From Volvox africanus (lineage: Eukaryota; Chlorophyta; Chlorophyceae; Chlamydomonadales; Volvocaceae): DNA of 64,000 nt. Shown here one piece after another: positions 49,592-62,100 of the stretch (positions are counted from its first letter, which is position 1; each line of letters begins with the position of its first letter). Location: assembly GCA_030268105.1 (NCBI GenBank), contig BSDZ01000027.1, positions 561,001-625,000 on the forward strand, written 5' to 3'. The notes under the pieces were generated by a model that was given only the letters and a program-made list of their open reading frames with translations, searched no databases and was not told where the DNA came from. The position numbers were made by a program, and so were the translations under genes.

Positions 49592-52500
49592 TGTCCCAGA
49601 TACCGTGCAACGAACCCAGGCTTTTGTGGGATGAAGGCGATGTAATGCTAAATCTTGTAAATGGTTTAAAATGATCTACATGAAATCCAGTTCATTTGTA
49701 CTCGGCCATCTTAGAACCTCAGAGGAGCGCTCAACCAGCGCACTCGTACAATAAAAAATGCAGGAATCATAATATTTCACTTCCAAATATATTTACTCAA
49801 CGATGTTTAGAGGTCGTGCGGTCAGAACTTTCGGCCAGTGCATGTATAGCTGAAGGCAGTGACGACAATAAATCCAGGACGATGAAGTGCCTGTGACATT
49901 ATTCGTGAAGAAAACGATTACAAGCATAACAGCAGACCATCATCGTAAAATATGCCGTACGATACAAGTTGTATGTCGACTTCCATTGTGATAACCGTGC
50001 CGTGTCAGCAATTTGTACAAAGGCGTATGCATCTTAAGCTCTAGCTTTAATTTACAACGGCTTCAACCGGAAAGAAAGTTTGTACCGACTCACTGCTCAT
50101 TGTTGACCGGTTGGACAGCTGCATTTCAAGTTAACTGGCCAGAGAATCAACCCAATACAAATGGTGTCCATCAATTCGTTTATAAGCCTTACAGTGGCAG
50201 GATCGATGGTGCGAAGCTATTTTGCATGCCCCCTTAACTCAAATGGGGTTATCATAGTCGCCTACCTCTGCCTACCTACCTATTGTTCCATGGGATCCCA
50301 ATGACAAATACCTTAGAGGCATTTGAGTTATTGCCATAAATAAAATGCATATCCGTATGGTCCAGCTCCCCTGCTACAACTTAAGGTTTACGGACTGTCA
50401 GTGGAGGTGCTTATAACGGAACTGCGTCGGAATAGGAAGTATTATGATGTTGCGATGAAACAGGGAACTGCGGCGGAACAAGGGACAATGCTGGAGCCGA
50501 CCTGATATCGAAAGTCACCGAAGCCGTCGCTAAATCGTGAAGACCTCGGATTTCTACTATCTAGATTCTCTACTTTTAACGCCAGTGTTTACTTTAGCTG
50601 CAGTCATCCTTAAAAGTCGTAACTAGAGAGTCAGGGTGGGTGGAAAGGCTGTTTTCCATGGCGTTATGGCCATTACATGCGAATACCGAACATCTCAATT
50701 TGTTGCTGCATATCGATGGATATTTATCAACCAACTCGCAGGACAAAATCTTGTGTAACTCGAGTTTATACGACACATCACGTAAATGCAAGAATGCGTC
50801 CTCTGTGTCGGCATTTCACGAGCCTGTAAAATGATAAGCATACATTTTGTCGGATAGAACTCAACTCAGTTGGATTAGGAGATGGTCTACCCAGAGCGGT
50901 ATGATGACTATGTATTCAGGCGAAAATGAATAAATGAATGAAGCGGGAGTCGTGCGGAGTGTGTGAAATGAAGGCTGCAAGAATGCGACACAAGGAAGGT
51001 TTGGGCGAATGTTAATGCCCCGATGGAGGTCAGGGGTCCCCTACCTATAGGTATGCCCAGGGGACCTGATTGGGATCCCCAGATTGGCTAGAAGAGGGAC
51101 TGGAAACTGAGTACGGTCGCCTGATTTTTGAGTTTCCCGGTAGGAATACTCAGTTTTACATGGATGGATACCCTGATCGCTAGCGGTATGGACGTTGGCT
51201 GGGGACCCCCAGGCCGTGTAGTGGAAATTGTGTTCCATGGAATGGCCACCTAGAACCCTGCAAACTCATAGAGAGTGTAAAAACTGCCAACGCTGCATAA
51301 CAGGGGGGTTCAGAAGCAGGTTAGAGGCTGTTTAGCACCAGCTTGGCACCAGTTATACCCCATACGAGTTGGTAGGAGAAGTCGTCTAAGGTTTTCTTGC
51401 AAAATAGGTTGATAGGTTGATAGGTTTCAGTGTAAACAGCCTAGACATGGCCAGTATAGCTGCAGGTGTGTATTGTGTACCTTGATACACATCTGTTGAT
51501 ATGGGATGCCGGGTGGCTTGAAGAGGAGATATTCTAAGGCCTTCATGGGGCTTTCGAGGACCAGCGGGGGCTTATTTGAAACCGTGAAAAAGATTATCTG
51601 TATGCTATGTAAGGTGAGTGACCATCTTTACCCCTCTTGACCGGTACCCACATTGTACCATTGAATTTTAATAGGCCACGGCAGGGTCATCCTGGGGCAA
51701 GGTAGGGCATCCTGGGGCACATTCAATGATTAGGAAAAGGTGGACATACCATTACCCTCGCTACATGTCTCGACTGACTGCCCTGCTAATGTCTTTCGTC
51801 ATGTGAAGAAAATGCACGGCTTGACACTTGGAAGCGTGAAACAGACAGGCGCTCGAGGCTTTCAGATGAGGGCCCTGAGGGGTAGATAACCTACTTCGGT
51901 AGACAGGGAGAAAATGGCGACCTACCATACCCACTACACTCATCCTCCTGCCCCAACGAGGGCAGGAGGCGCAGTTTGAGGGCAGCTTTGTACTGCGTCA
52001 CGATTGCTATAGCACTTGCATCCCGTATGATAAGAATCGTAATCAATACTCGTATTTTTAGTCCACTGGGCCTTGGGCCATAGGATCGCGGGCGAGAAAA
52101 CACTACAGACGTTAACAAAGAGAACCTGGGTACGAAGGGGCCTAACCACCAAACACTCCTCAAGGGCCAACGGAGGTCCCGCAAAACCTCAAGAATTGCA
52201 CTACTATCACTAGTTTCAACTGTGTCTGGATAGGTGAGTGCAACTTCTGGAGATGGGGGTCATAAACTTGGCCTACCATGCAGTGAGGATGGTGGGCCAA
52301 CATGCCCGCCCTTCCCAATATGCCTACGGACCAGACGCCATAGATGTTGCCTACCATGTCATTGCGGTCGTGCTTCACCCGTTCAGCCCGCCTGTGTCTG
52401 CAGACGTCTGAGTGACCGCACCCTGGCACGCCACATGCGGGGACATCACCCCCAGGGATACTTAATACCTAAAGCAACGAGTCATCTGGAGAGGAAAGGA

Positions 52501-53159
52501 ACACCACCATCCAAAGCGTGAATGTGAAGCAGCTAGAGCAAAAAAGAAGGCTCTCGCTACGGGGACAGCACTGGAGCTACCACTAACCATCTCCAGAACA
52601 AGTAGAAAAACAGTAAGGCGGCCCAATTGTGAGGTCCATCTGCGTCCCTAAACCGCATTTTGGTGAGACCCAAATGTCATTTTGCACTTTTCTCATGATT
52701 CACAAAGAACACAAGCAAAAGCCTTAACCTACCCAGTTTCGCTCAGTATTTTTTAACATTTGTGTAGGATGTAAAGTTATGCGCCTCATCAAGCTGTCTT
52801 GTGTCTTCCAAAAGATAAAGACTTGCCGTTTTCTGTTGCCGAAACGCCGTACCTAACCTGTCCCCAGGGCATTAACTCTTTCACCAGATCATGACATACC
52901 GGCTCTACAAGTATAACATAAGCATATTTACCCGAAACGTATGGATGCGAAACTGCAATAGCAAATAATAGCTGCTTGTATATGGAAAGAGGCAGTTTAC
53001 CCATCGCGTTGTGCGAACAGACGCCGATGAAACTGTTTTCATTTTAGCGTGGTCGTTTGAGTCATGTTTTCGTTATTCTTGCACAGTATGGTATGCCAAT
53101 ACCTTGCATGACGAACTCTTTTTATCATTTCGCACTGGAGCGTGAGGAGAACAGCAGAC
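49592..53159. other. Divergent intergenic region between DRC7 and cyclase
   Basis: No confident gene. 49.6-50.9 kb is AT-rich and probably contains the DRC7 promoter and 5' leader. A + strand stretch at 52234-52521 reads CCLPCHCGRASPVQPACV then RTLARHMRGHHP, a Cys/His pattern reminiscent of the N-termini of some DNA-transposon proteins, but it is short and isolated. 51.0-51.7 kb shows short duplications (aggttgatagg, gcatcctgggg) of unknown origin. Confidence 0.4.
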
Positions 53160-56100
53160 ATGGTCAGCTGGATTACACGTTGTTTTGGGGGAACGCAAGA
53201 ACTCACCCAAGGCCTTGGGGACTCTACGTCGTCCTCGCCAGAGTTCCAGGCAGAACAGGCCATCGCATTGGCTAGAAATGGTTTGTCCACAGCAGAAGAC
53301 ACTAGGAACGATGCTTTATTGGAATCTACCTTGGATATGGACCGGTTTGTTGAGCCGGAGCAAACAGATGGGTCCACAGTTAACTCACTTGATGAAGCGA
53401 GGCAGATCATTTTACGGCTGAAGGCTCGAGTCCGGGAGTTGGAGGGTTCAACAGGGCAAAATGCTGAGAGCACATTGATGAGCTTGAGGCAGATACGGCT
53501 GCCTGAACAAGAGGCCAGGATTGTGCCCACGCCAGTATCTGTCAAAAAAGGTGGGGTTTTGGCTTAGGTACTTCATTAGGCGTTTGGGATTGCGAATTCG
53601 AATTTGGCCAGTGTGCCATGCGTCGTAAGTTTGGGTGTCGGTGACGTGCCTTGGCTGAGCCAGCTCGCATTCCATAGCAAACGTAAGTGCATGACCACAG
53701 GATGGCAAGACCTGGCATAAACAGCCCTGCAGACATACAGGGCTCTGCACAGCAGGGGTTTGGGCACGCTTTGGCAGCGCAAAGCTGTTCCTCCCCTCAG
53801 CCCTTAACTTTCGCTCCTGACTTGTGCATATGAACTACGCAGGCCATGAACCCATGCCCACGATCGTGGACGCAATCCGGGAAGTCAACTTTGACATCCG
53901 TGATGAGCAGAAAAGTGTTCCACACCGGTTCTGCGTGTACACAAAGCAGGAGCTTGTGGAGATTTTGGGGCGAGCAGGCAAACCGGCAGCGGCTTTACTA
54001 CTCCAGGTATGTGTATGCATGCATGCTGGCTAAACTTCTCACATGCCGTCCAGCGCAGCCCCACATGATGGTTGGAAAGCGCCTAACGAATTATTGACCT
54101 GGGCGGGATCTGATTTACGCAGTATGCCGCAAGGGATGCGTTGCACCGGTGACTTCCATTGGCTCTGATTAGCACTAGTGCTAAGGGTGTAGTTGTTGGT
54201 TGGTTGTAATTAATAGTTGGGAACTATGGCAGCTGGAGCCGCAAGCGGACGCCGTGCTGCGCTGCCAACGCACCTCAACCCTAACCAACGTGCCTGGGGG
54301 TTCTTTGGCGCCGTTCCACGCGATTACCCAAACCACGCAGGCGGTGTGTGAAGAGGATATCGGAAACGTGCCGCCAGCGCTGCTGCTGGACGTTGATCCC
54401 GCGACGGGCGACGCCGTCGCGGGTTCTCCGGAGCTGATGGCAGAAGTTCATAAAGGGAGAGGCCCCACGGACATCTCGCAGCTAGCTTCCGTAGACCGCC
54501 TGCCCGGCTACCTTCGTTTGCGGTTATACATGATGCAGGCTTGTGGCGCCAGGTGCGGAATGGGGGCTAACCATTTTATAAGGAAGGTCCTCAGAAGAAG
54601 CAGAGTGCGAGGTAGGGCCGAAGGTGCTCAGAAAGGCGTGGAAGCGGTAGCGTCAACAATGTGATCCCGTTACCCATGGCGTCTTGCTCTCGAGGTAGCC
54701 AGCATATCAGTATGCGTCCATTCATGTCACGATGACGAAGACGCGGGCTTTGAGCACGAAACATCGGTCGAGTACGGACCCCATACCAATGTCAGGAAGC
54801 AGGGCTGTTTGCCTTATCTTATGGCGTAAGGAGTGACGACTCCTTAACAGTCCTTAATACAAGGCTCTATGGTAAAAAATACAGCATGGCTGTTTTTGAT
54901 GTTATGTATTTTGGCCGTTCCATGCGACACACAGGCCCATGCTAGCGCACGCTACCGCAACCGCGCGTGCGCTGTTTAAAGTTCGTACGGATCGGCAGCT
55001 GCAGTACGTACTGGAGGGCCAGGTGCAGCAGGATGCCATGCTGGGTATGTTGCTACAGGTAAGGATAAGGAAGGGTGAGATCCAGGGCCTCATGAGGGTG
55101 CGACTGAACGGAGTTAGCGACGGGGTTCCCACCCCATTCCTGACCAAAGCCAGTTGTACCAGGGTGGGTTAGGACGCATCCAATTTAGGTATGGGCTTGC
55201 GGCTTGCGGCTGCCTGACATGGATTCATGGCTGGCTGGGCCTGACAGCTCATCCGTGGGTTTTATACTTGGGGAAAAGACTTTTCGGACCAACTGTTCGC
55301 GATCTTTGGCCAAAATGCTAACGGAGGCTCATAGGTTTTAGCAACTGTCGAACGTATCTGTATATCTTTTCGCAGGAAATTCTGGACGAGATGCTGTCTG
55401 CGCCTGTGAGCAGATCTAGCGCTGCCAGTACGACTGGCGGCGACCGAAGCACCATCATCATGCACTCGCTTAGGCACTTTGTCAATACCAGCAACCCAAA
55501 GGTCTTCCCGTTCGTGCCCGTGAGCATGCGAGGGTGCGGGTATAAGAAGACCAGCGGCGAGGTCGTACCCTGTATCATCTTCGAATTCTCTCCGGACAGT
55601 AACCAGGCACGTTACGGGCTGGCGCTTTGCAGACGCAAAACCGGCTTGTGGTTCGAGGGTAGTACCGTGTGAATAGGTTCATCGCTGGTTCCTAGGGATC
55701 GAGGACAGCTGCCCAACGTGCCGTGGTGGCTTCCTGGGCTGCCGTTGGAATTTGCCGTCAGTTAGGCATCTTGGGAAATCTGCCAGTGTCAATACTAGTG
55801 ATGCTATTGAGATTGCTACTCTGACTTCTACTGCCTTTGGCAATTTGCTACTGCCACTGCCACAAACAACTTGGAGTGGCTTACCCGATGCATAATGCCC
55901 CGCTTCCCCTCCCTTCCTTTCCGCAGGGCGCCTTCCTGGAGCACCTCCAGCGAGACTACACCATGATGGGACACATCAACGCAATTATCACACTGTTCAC
56001 TTTGAAAGGGGATGTGCTCCACCAGAACGCCGGGTAGGTCGTGGGTGACAAATGGGCACTCGGGCAATTCGGCATACCGGTCGATCGGTCGATTCCTTAC

Positions 56101-59100
56101 GCACTGCCTTACGAGGTTATCCAAGCCCTTTATAATCTCGAGGAATCAGCCAAACCAATTTCTTGGGCGTGCTTCTGCCAAATTGATCTTACCTGACGTG
56201 TACGCAGGTCCATCGCTTACTACGGATACCAGCGACGACATCCACATGAAAACCGCCGTGGCTCGGCCCATGGCGCTGGCCGGGGTGGCAAACGCTCGGG
56301 TGGCGCTTTGCCCAATCCACTGGAAAACCCGTCTGCGGCGTGGCTCCAGCAGCAGGAGGAAGATCGACCAGTCCTTACGCAGCTGTAAGTTGTACACACA
56401 GGGTAAAGTAGCTGCTAAGCACAGGTGATGGGCAGCACCCGTTCCTAGGGACGCATTACTGACCGAACAGCAGCTGGCCGTGGTGTGGGTCCGCACTTGG
56501 GTTTCCGCATGTCATCTCCCCCTGCTCTGTCCATCTGTCCCACCGCTGCTGCTGTTGCTGCTCCTGCTCCAGCTCGGGGTGCTCCAGCTGGGGTAGCGCT
56601 TCAAGTCCGCGATTGCTTCCGTAGGAACAATACACATTCCCAGGAAAACCTCAAACCCGGCCATAACCCCAGCAGCTTCTGTCTTCTCTCATCCATTTGA
56701 TGCGGGCGTTTGATGATGAACCCCGACAGATTTCAGTACGCCCCACCTGACGCGCTTGAGGGCATGCTGGAGTCCATGGTGCAAGGGGGCGTATGGCGCA
56801 GTATCCTCCCTGTGCCACTCTCCCTGGCACCTTCCAGCCGGCCGCTTGCGTTACCAGGCGGCATTGGCGATCCGCTCGCGGGGGCAGCGGGCGTGCCACC
56901 CGGAGCTGCCTTCATGGGTCCTGAACCTGAAAACATCTTCACCATGGATGGGATCGCGTTCACGGGAGCCAACGTCATGTCATTCACGCAGCCATACGAT
57001 GAGCGCTCCATCAGCCGCCCGGACGTGTTCGAGGGTTCATTTGCGTTGGGTACACCCGGCAGCAGCGCCGCCAGCCGAATGGCTGGCAGCGGTGCCCCCG
57101 CCCACCTTCAGCCGCATCCACGTTCGATACGTGCGCTTAAGGCGGTGCCTGAGCAGAGCCAGGAGCAGGAACGCGTTTCCTTCGCACAGCATAGACAGAT
57201 GAGCTCCCCGGGTAGCGGGGATGCGAACGGGCAAACCCGAGGGGTGGTCCCGCCTGGCATTGGTGGCGACGGTGTTGGTGAAAACATGTTGGTGAGGCCC
57301 TCCGGATCAACACAGGTACGTGCTGATCGGTCGGGTACCCGGCACGCGAGTGCTTTAGGTAACGAGCATTACCTAGTGAGATGGGCATCGTATGACCCAT
57401 CCCATGGGGGTGGGTGGGCATCATATGGGCTTGCCATGGCATCATATATCACGTGGCTTTTGGTGTGTTACCTTAGCACCCCGTACCACCCTGGGTAATG
57501 CCGTGCCGGCTGTGGTGGAGGAAGTGCTGAGCAGACTGGCACCTGCAGTCGAGGAATAAGCTAAAGGGATAGGGTTCGATGTATTCGGACCATATGTAAG
57601 ATTCGTTATCAACCTCCTCAACCCGAACTCGCCCTCTTTTGCCGTAGGACGAACCTTCCGATACGTTGCTGTCCCCTCCCATTCGCTCCGAATCCAACTC
57701 CATGAGCGACAGCCGCGCCAAGCCCATCAAGCTGCCGCGCAGCAGCACCACCTTCTCTGCCGTCCCTAGTGGGACCTCCGAACTGCAGGCGCAGGCCTGC
57801 AGCAGCTCAACCATAAACGGCATGGGCACTGCGGGGTCGTTCACGTCCGGGCTGGCGGCATGCAACAACAGCAGCCCTCGACTGTCCCGCATCCGGCGGC
57901 GCAGTGGCGTGCCGTTGGGGTTTGATATGAACCCCGCCGACGCGCTGTCACAGTCCACATGGGGACTGTTTGGTAATGGCGCCTATGAGCACAGGTAGGG
58001 TGCTGGGCAGCCCCCATCTTAGACTACTGTTAGCCGATCCTTACAGCGAACTCATAAAGGGCCGCCTGTGAAATCGCACCCTTCATCGTCTTATAGCTCG
58101 GTGTCAATCAGCAAGAGACCTTAGGGACGTCAGAAGTCGCAGTGGGGGCCTTGGGCCTGGAAGGAAAAGCTCGGATGACTGGAAGTTCAAAGGGTTGGGT
58201 GAGGCGGAAACATCGAAGCGGTGCAGCTTTTCCTGGGTTCGACGCTGCCTGCCTGTCTCCATGAATGCATGCATGCCATGTGGACGCTGTGCCCTTGGCA
58301 GGTACGATAGGATCAACAGCCGTGATGCCGGCGGCATCGAGGTGGAACACGCCATCGACAACTGCGGCCGACGTTTTATCACGTCACTGGCAGGGCCGAC
58401 CAGCGCTTCAATGACCGGCCCCGCGGCGGGGCCGCATAATAATCCAGCTGTGCCCGAAGCAGCGAGTGCGGCTGGGAATGGGGCTGTGGCTGTGGCTTCG
58501 GAGACCGCCGGTGACACTGGTGCCAGCCTCGCCTCCGGCGCGCGACGCTCCGGAACCTACAGCCCGTCGCTGGTCTCTCCGTCGCTGTCCTCCCAAATCG
58601 ACCAGTGGCAACAGTGGCAATACCGTCATTCGCAGTGGCAAGAGGCGCTGCATTCGCAGGTCTCCGTTCAGGGACCGGGGGGCCCCGGCCGCTTGTCCAG
58701 CCACCCCCCCGCAGCATGGTTTTTGCACCAGCAGCATCAAGCGGGCCTTTCCCAGAGTAGCTCCTCCGCTGCCATCCAGTCGTGTGTGAACAGCAGCAGT
58801 CGCCGTGGCGCAGGCGCAGGCGCGATTGATGGGACTGGCGGTGACGCCGGTAGCGGTGTACACCGCCAGAACTCTGTTGAGAGTATGCCCCGGCGGCAGC
58901 GCTCCGTTGCGTTTGGTGAAGGCATGACATCGCTAACGTCTCGTTCCACGCCGACCCCTAGTGCAGGTTCGGTGGTATCCCCGCAGCCTTCCGCGCATCA
59001 GCACCCCGACAATTCCATCATAGCCTGTACCACCTTCGTCGCAACTGCTGGCAGCGCGCCGCTGGACCCTTCACACCTGCGCTCCTTGTCCTCAACACCA

Positions 59101-62100
59101 CCGGCAAGCCAGCGGTCGCGCTTCCTGCAGCAGCAGCCGGCAGGTTTTCCGGTGCTAGCGCCGTCGGCAAGCAGCCATGGCGGGTCGGCCGCCGCCGCCG
59201 CCACGGCAGCGGCCACGGCAGCGACAGCCTGTCCGCCGCCACCCCAGCGTGCTGTCAGTGCTTCCCTGGAGGGAGATACCACTCAATCAGGACTGAAGCA
59301 ACTGTACCCCGTGTCCGCGTTCGTACCTGCTGCCACGGCGTCAGTCTCCCTTTGTGGCACCTGCCCCAGCATCATCGGCACGGCCGGAGGCAGCACCGGA
59401 TTGAAGCAGACTCACAGCAGCGGCGCTACCTCCGGCTCCGTGCGTCGCGCGCCCATGCGGCAATCCGAGCGCTCCAACCCTAACCTCGTTCTGTCGGGCG
59501 TTGGCAGTGCCGCCACTGCAACTCATGGCTTCAAATCGGCTACCAGCTTCAGCTTTGGGTCGAAAGGCGGGGCGGCGGCTGGAGCCCACAATCGGCCATT
59601 GATCCGCATGATGTCATTTCTGAATGCATCGCCCCTGGCAGGAACCCAGCAATCACAGCAGCAGACGCAGCATTACCACATACACAGTGCCACAGCGGCA
59701 GCACATGTTTCGGCGGCACATCAACGTCAAATGGTCAAACGGGCGCAGAGTGGGCAGCTCAATGGCTTGCTTGACCCCGTCTTGCGGACGGGCAGCAGTA
59801 AAGCAATTGTCACGGGGGACAGCAGCTTAGGTACGCAGGAACGGGGTACCTTCGTACGGGGTTCAACAAAAAATAGACCCAGTCACATGAACCCAGGGGC
59901 TCTGCTCGCTTACCAGGCTATACGAGGCTGGCTATACGAGGCCATGAGGCAATGGGGGGAAAATGGTCAGCAGGGTACCGGTGCTCAAAAGGATGGGATA
60001 TGTAGTGGCATGAAATGCATAAGGGGTGGGAGCCAGGCTCCCGGGTCACTGCCAGGCGAGTGCATCATCTGAAGGATAAAATGATCACACCATATACCCC
60101 TCCACCCGCCCACACATCCCCATCCTCTTATACCTCCGTCCTATCTTGTCCGTGTACTCCTCTTACTCTTCGTGCCCTGGTTTTCCCAATATCATTTTTC
60201 AATATTATATATATATACGTATATGTATATATATATATATATGAAGGTGCCATGGGCCCCGCTGGTACCAGCTCTCAGAACGGCTCCCGCCTGACGCCGT
60301 CCGCCATCTACTGCGGCAGCCTGGGACTTAGACGACAGAGCATCCGCACCGCAAGCAGCGCGGCCTTGGGGCAGCACGTTTGCGAGGTTGACGAGTCCTC
60401 CTCTCTCGCCGTCCTCACCACCATGGCAACCCTAGGAACCTCACGAGAAGCAACGGATCCCCGAGGCGGGGCGCACGGCCATGGATCTTCCCTGCCGGAG
60501 GACGAGCTTCCAAGGACGTATCACGAGGTGACTGCCACACCGTTTCTAGATCCGGTGTCCAAGTCACAGGTCGTGATGGTGGTTCAGACGGTAAGTTGGG
60601 TGCGGGCGCGCGGTCCGTCGAGCGCGTTGGGTGCTGCCTCGGGTGGGTGCTGGCTGGCACCTGACCGGGCGCGATCGGGCGGGAAGGAGGATGGGTGGTG
60701 GGTGGGGCGGTGCGGTAAGATCTAAGAAAGGCATGTCCAAATAAGATGCAAGTAGGGAGCCAAACGCTTCGCTCCGTGCTGCATATGGGCACGTGGGGGT
60801 TGTGGGAACAGCAGAGAATGGATGCAGTTGCAGGAGTCAGCGGCTGGCATTATGCTGAGGCGGAAGTAGGCGCAGGAGTGGGGCGGAGGCCAGTTCTGTG
60901 CCATGGAGATTCATCATATTGCTGTACTTGGCCCCTTCCCTGCTGTGGGCCCAGGACGTCACGGCGCGGGTGCAGTTGGAGCGTCGGCTCGCGGATGTCA
61001 TGGAGGCGGAGCACAAGCTACTGTATGTTTGGGGGAGGGGGTGATTGGATTTTGCGGGTCATTCGAATACCGTTTCGTGTGTGCCGGGCGCCAGCAAGAG
61101 GGTGTGACGTCTGGCAAGACAAGAGCTTGGATTTGATTTCTTCTAACCTTTTGACCTTTTTATGTCTTGACTTATCTTCTAATTAGCGTCTTGGAGTGAC
61201 GAGGGCTTCTTCTGACAGACGCTTCTATAGACAGACGCTGCCTATGTTTATTGTGATGGTTTCCGAATTGCGCCCCGCATTGACCCGTCTTGTATGTGCC
61301 TTCTGTGCCCTTGCGCGAACCGGATGGCGCTGCTGCGTAAACCACATGTGCCATCTCTACCTTGCAGCGAGAACATCTTTCCAAGGTATGGATTGGTCTC
61401 CGAAACCGTTGAAAACCTTCTGCCAAGAATTTCGCTAAAAATTCGCCTTTTCAATCGCATAGCAGCTACTGCATTTGCCGTTGCCGTCGTCGGCAACTTG
61501 ATGCCTTGTTTATGCCAATGCACCAGGAAGGGGCATATGCAGGCGGATCGATGGGAAAAGACTGCCCATCCGCCGATCCAGTTGTTCGTGGATCGAAAAC
61601 CTCTCCCACCTCACCTCACATTACAGGCACGTTCTGGAGCACATCGCTCATTCAGCGGCGGTAAACCAGGAGCGCGCCTCCCAGTTCAACTTGCGTATGC
61701 TGAGTGCAATGCCGGATCTTACCAAGACCGCCACCGACCATGAACAGGTAGGCTGGCGGGCTTTGCTGGGAACCTGGAGCGTGTTCGTCGTGTTAAAGTC
61801 AGCCAAGCGCCCGGCCCCTCCCTGGGCCGTATTACTTGCTCTGTCATTCATTCGTATATGAGTGTTGCTCACTCTTAACACTCCCCCGTGAGCGACAACT
61901 CCGTCAGTCCTCACGTTCTCCCCCTGACTGCATCGTCCCGGCCTCCCTGCTCTGGTCAATAGCTAGCGGGAATCGCACCGGCGACCTCTCAGCCAACCGC
62001 GCACCTGCGCTCGGGGCTCATAACCTTAGAGTCAGCAAAGCGCCCGGCCCCTCCCTGGGCCGTATTACTTGCTCTGTCTGTATATGAGTGTTGCTAACTC

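Noticed and set aside
58379..59589. Several - strand frames of 70-180 codons
   Set aside because: Shadows of the large + strand cyclase exon, which has good splice sites and is in phase with conserved exons on both sides.
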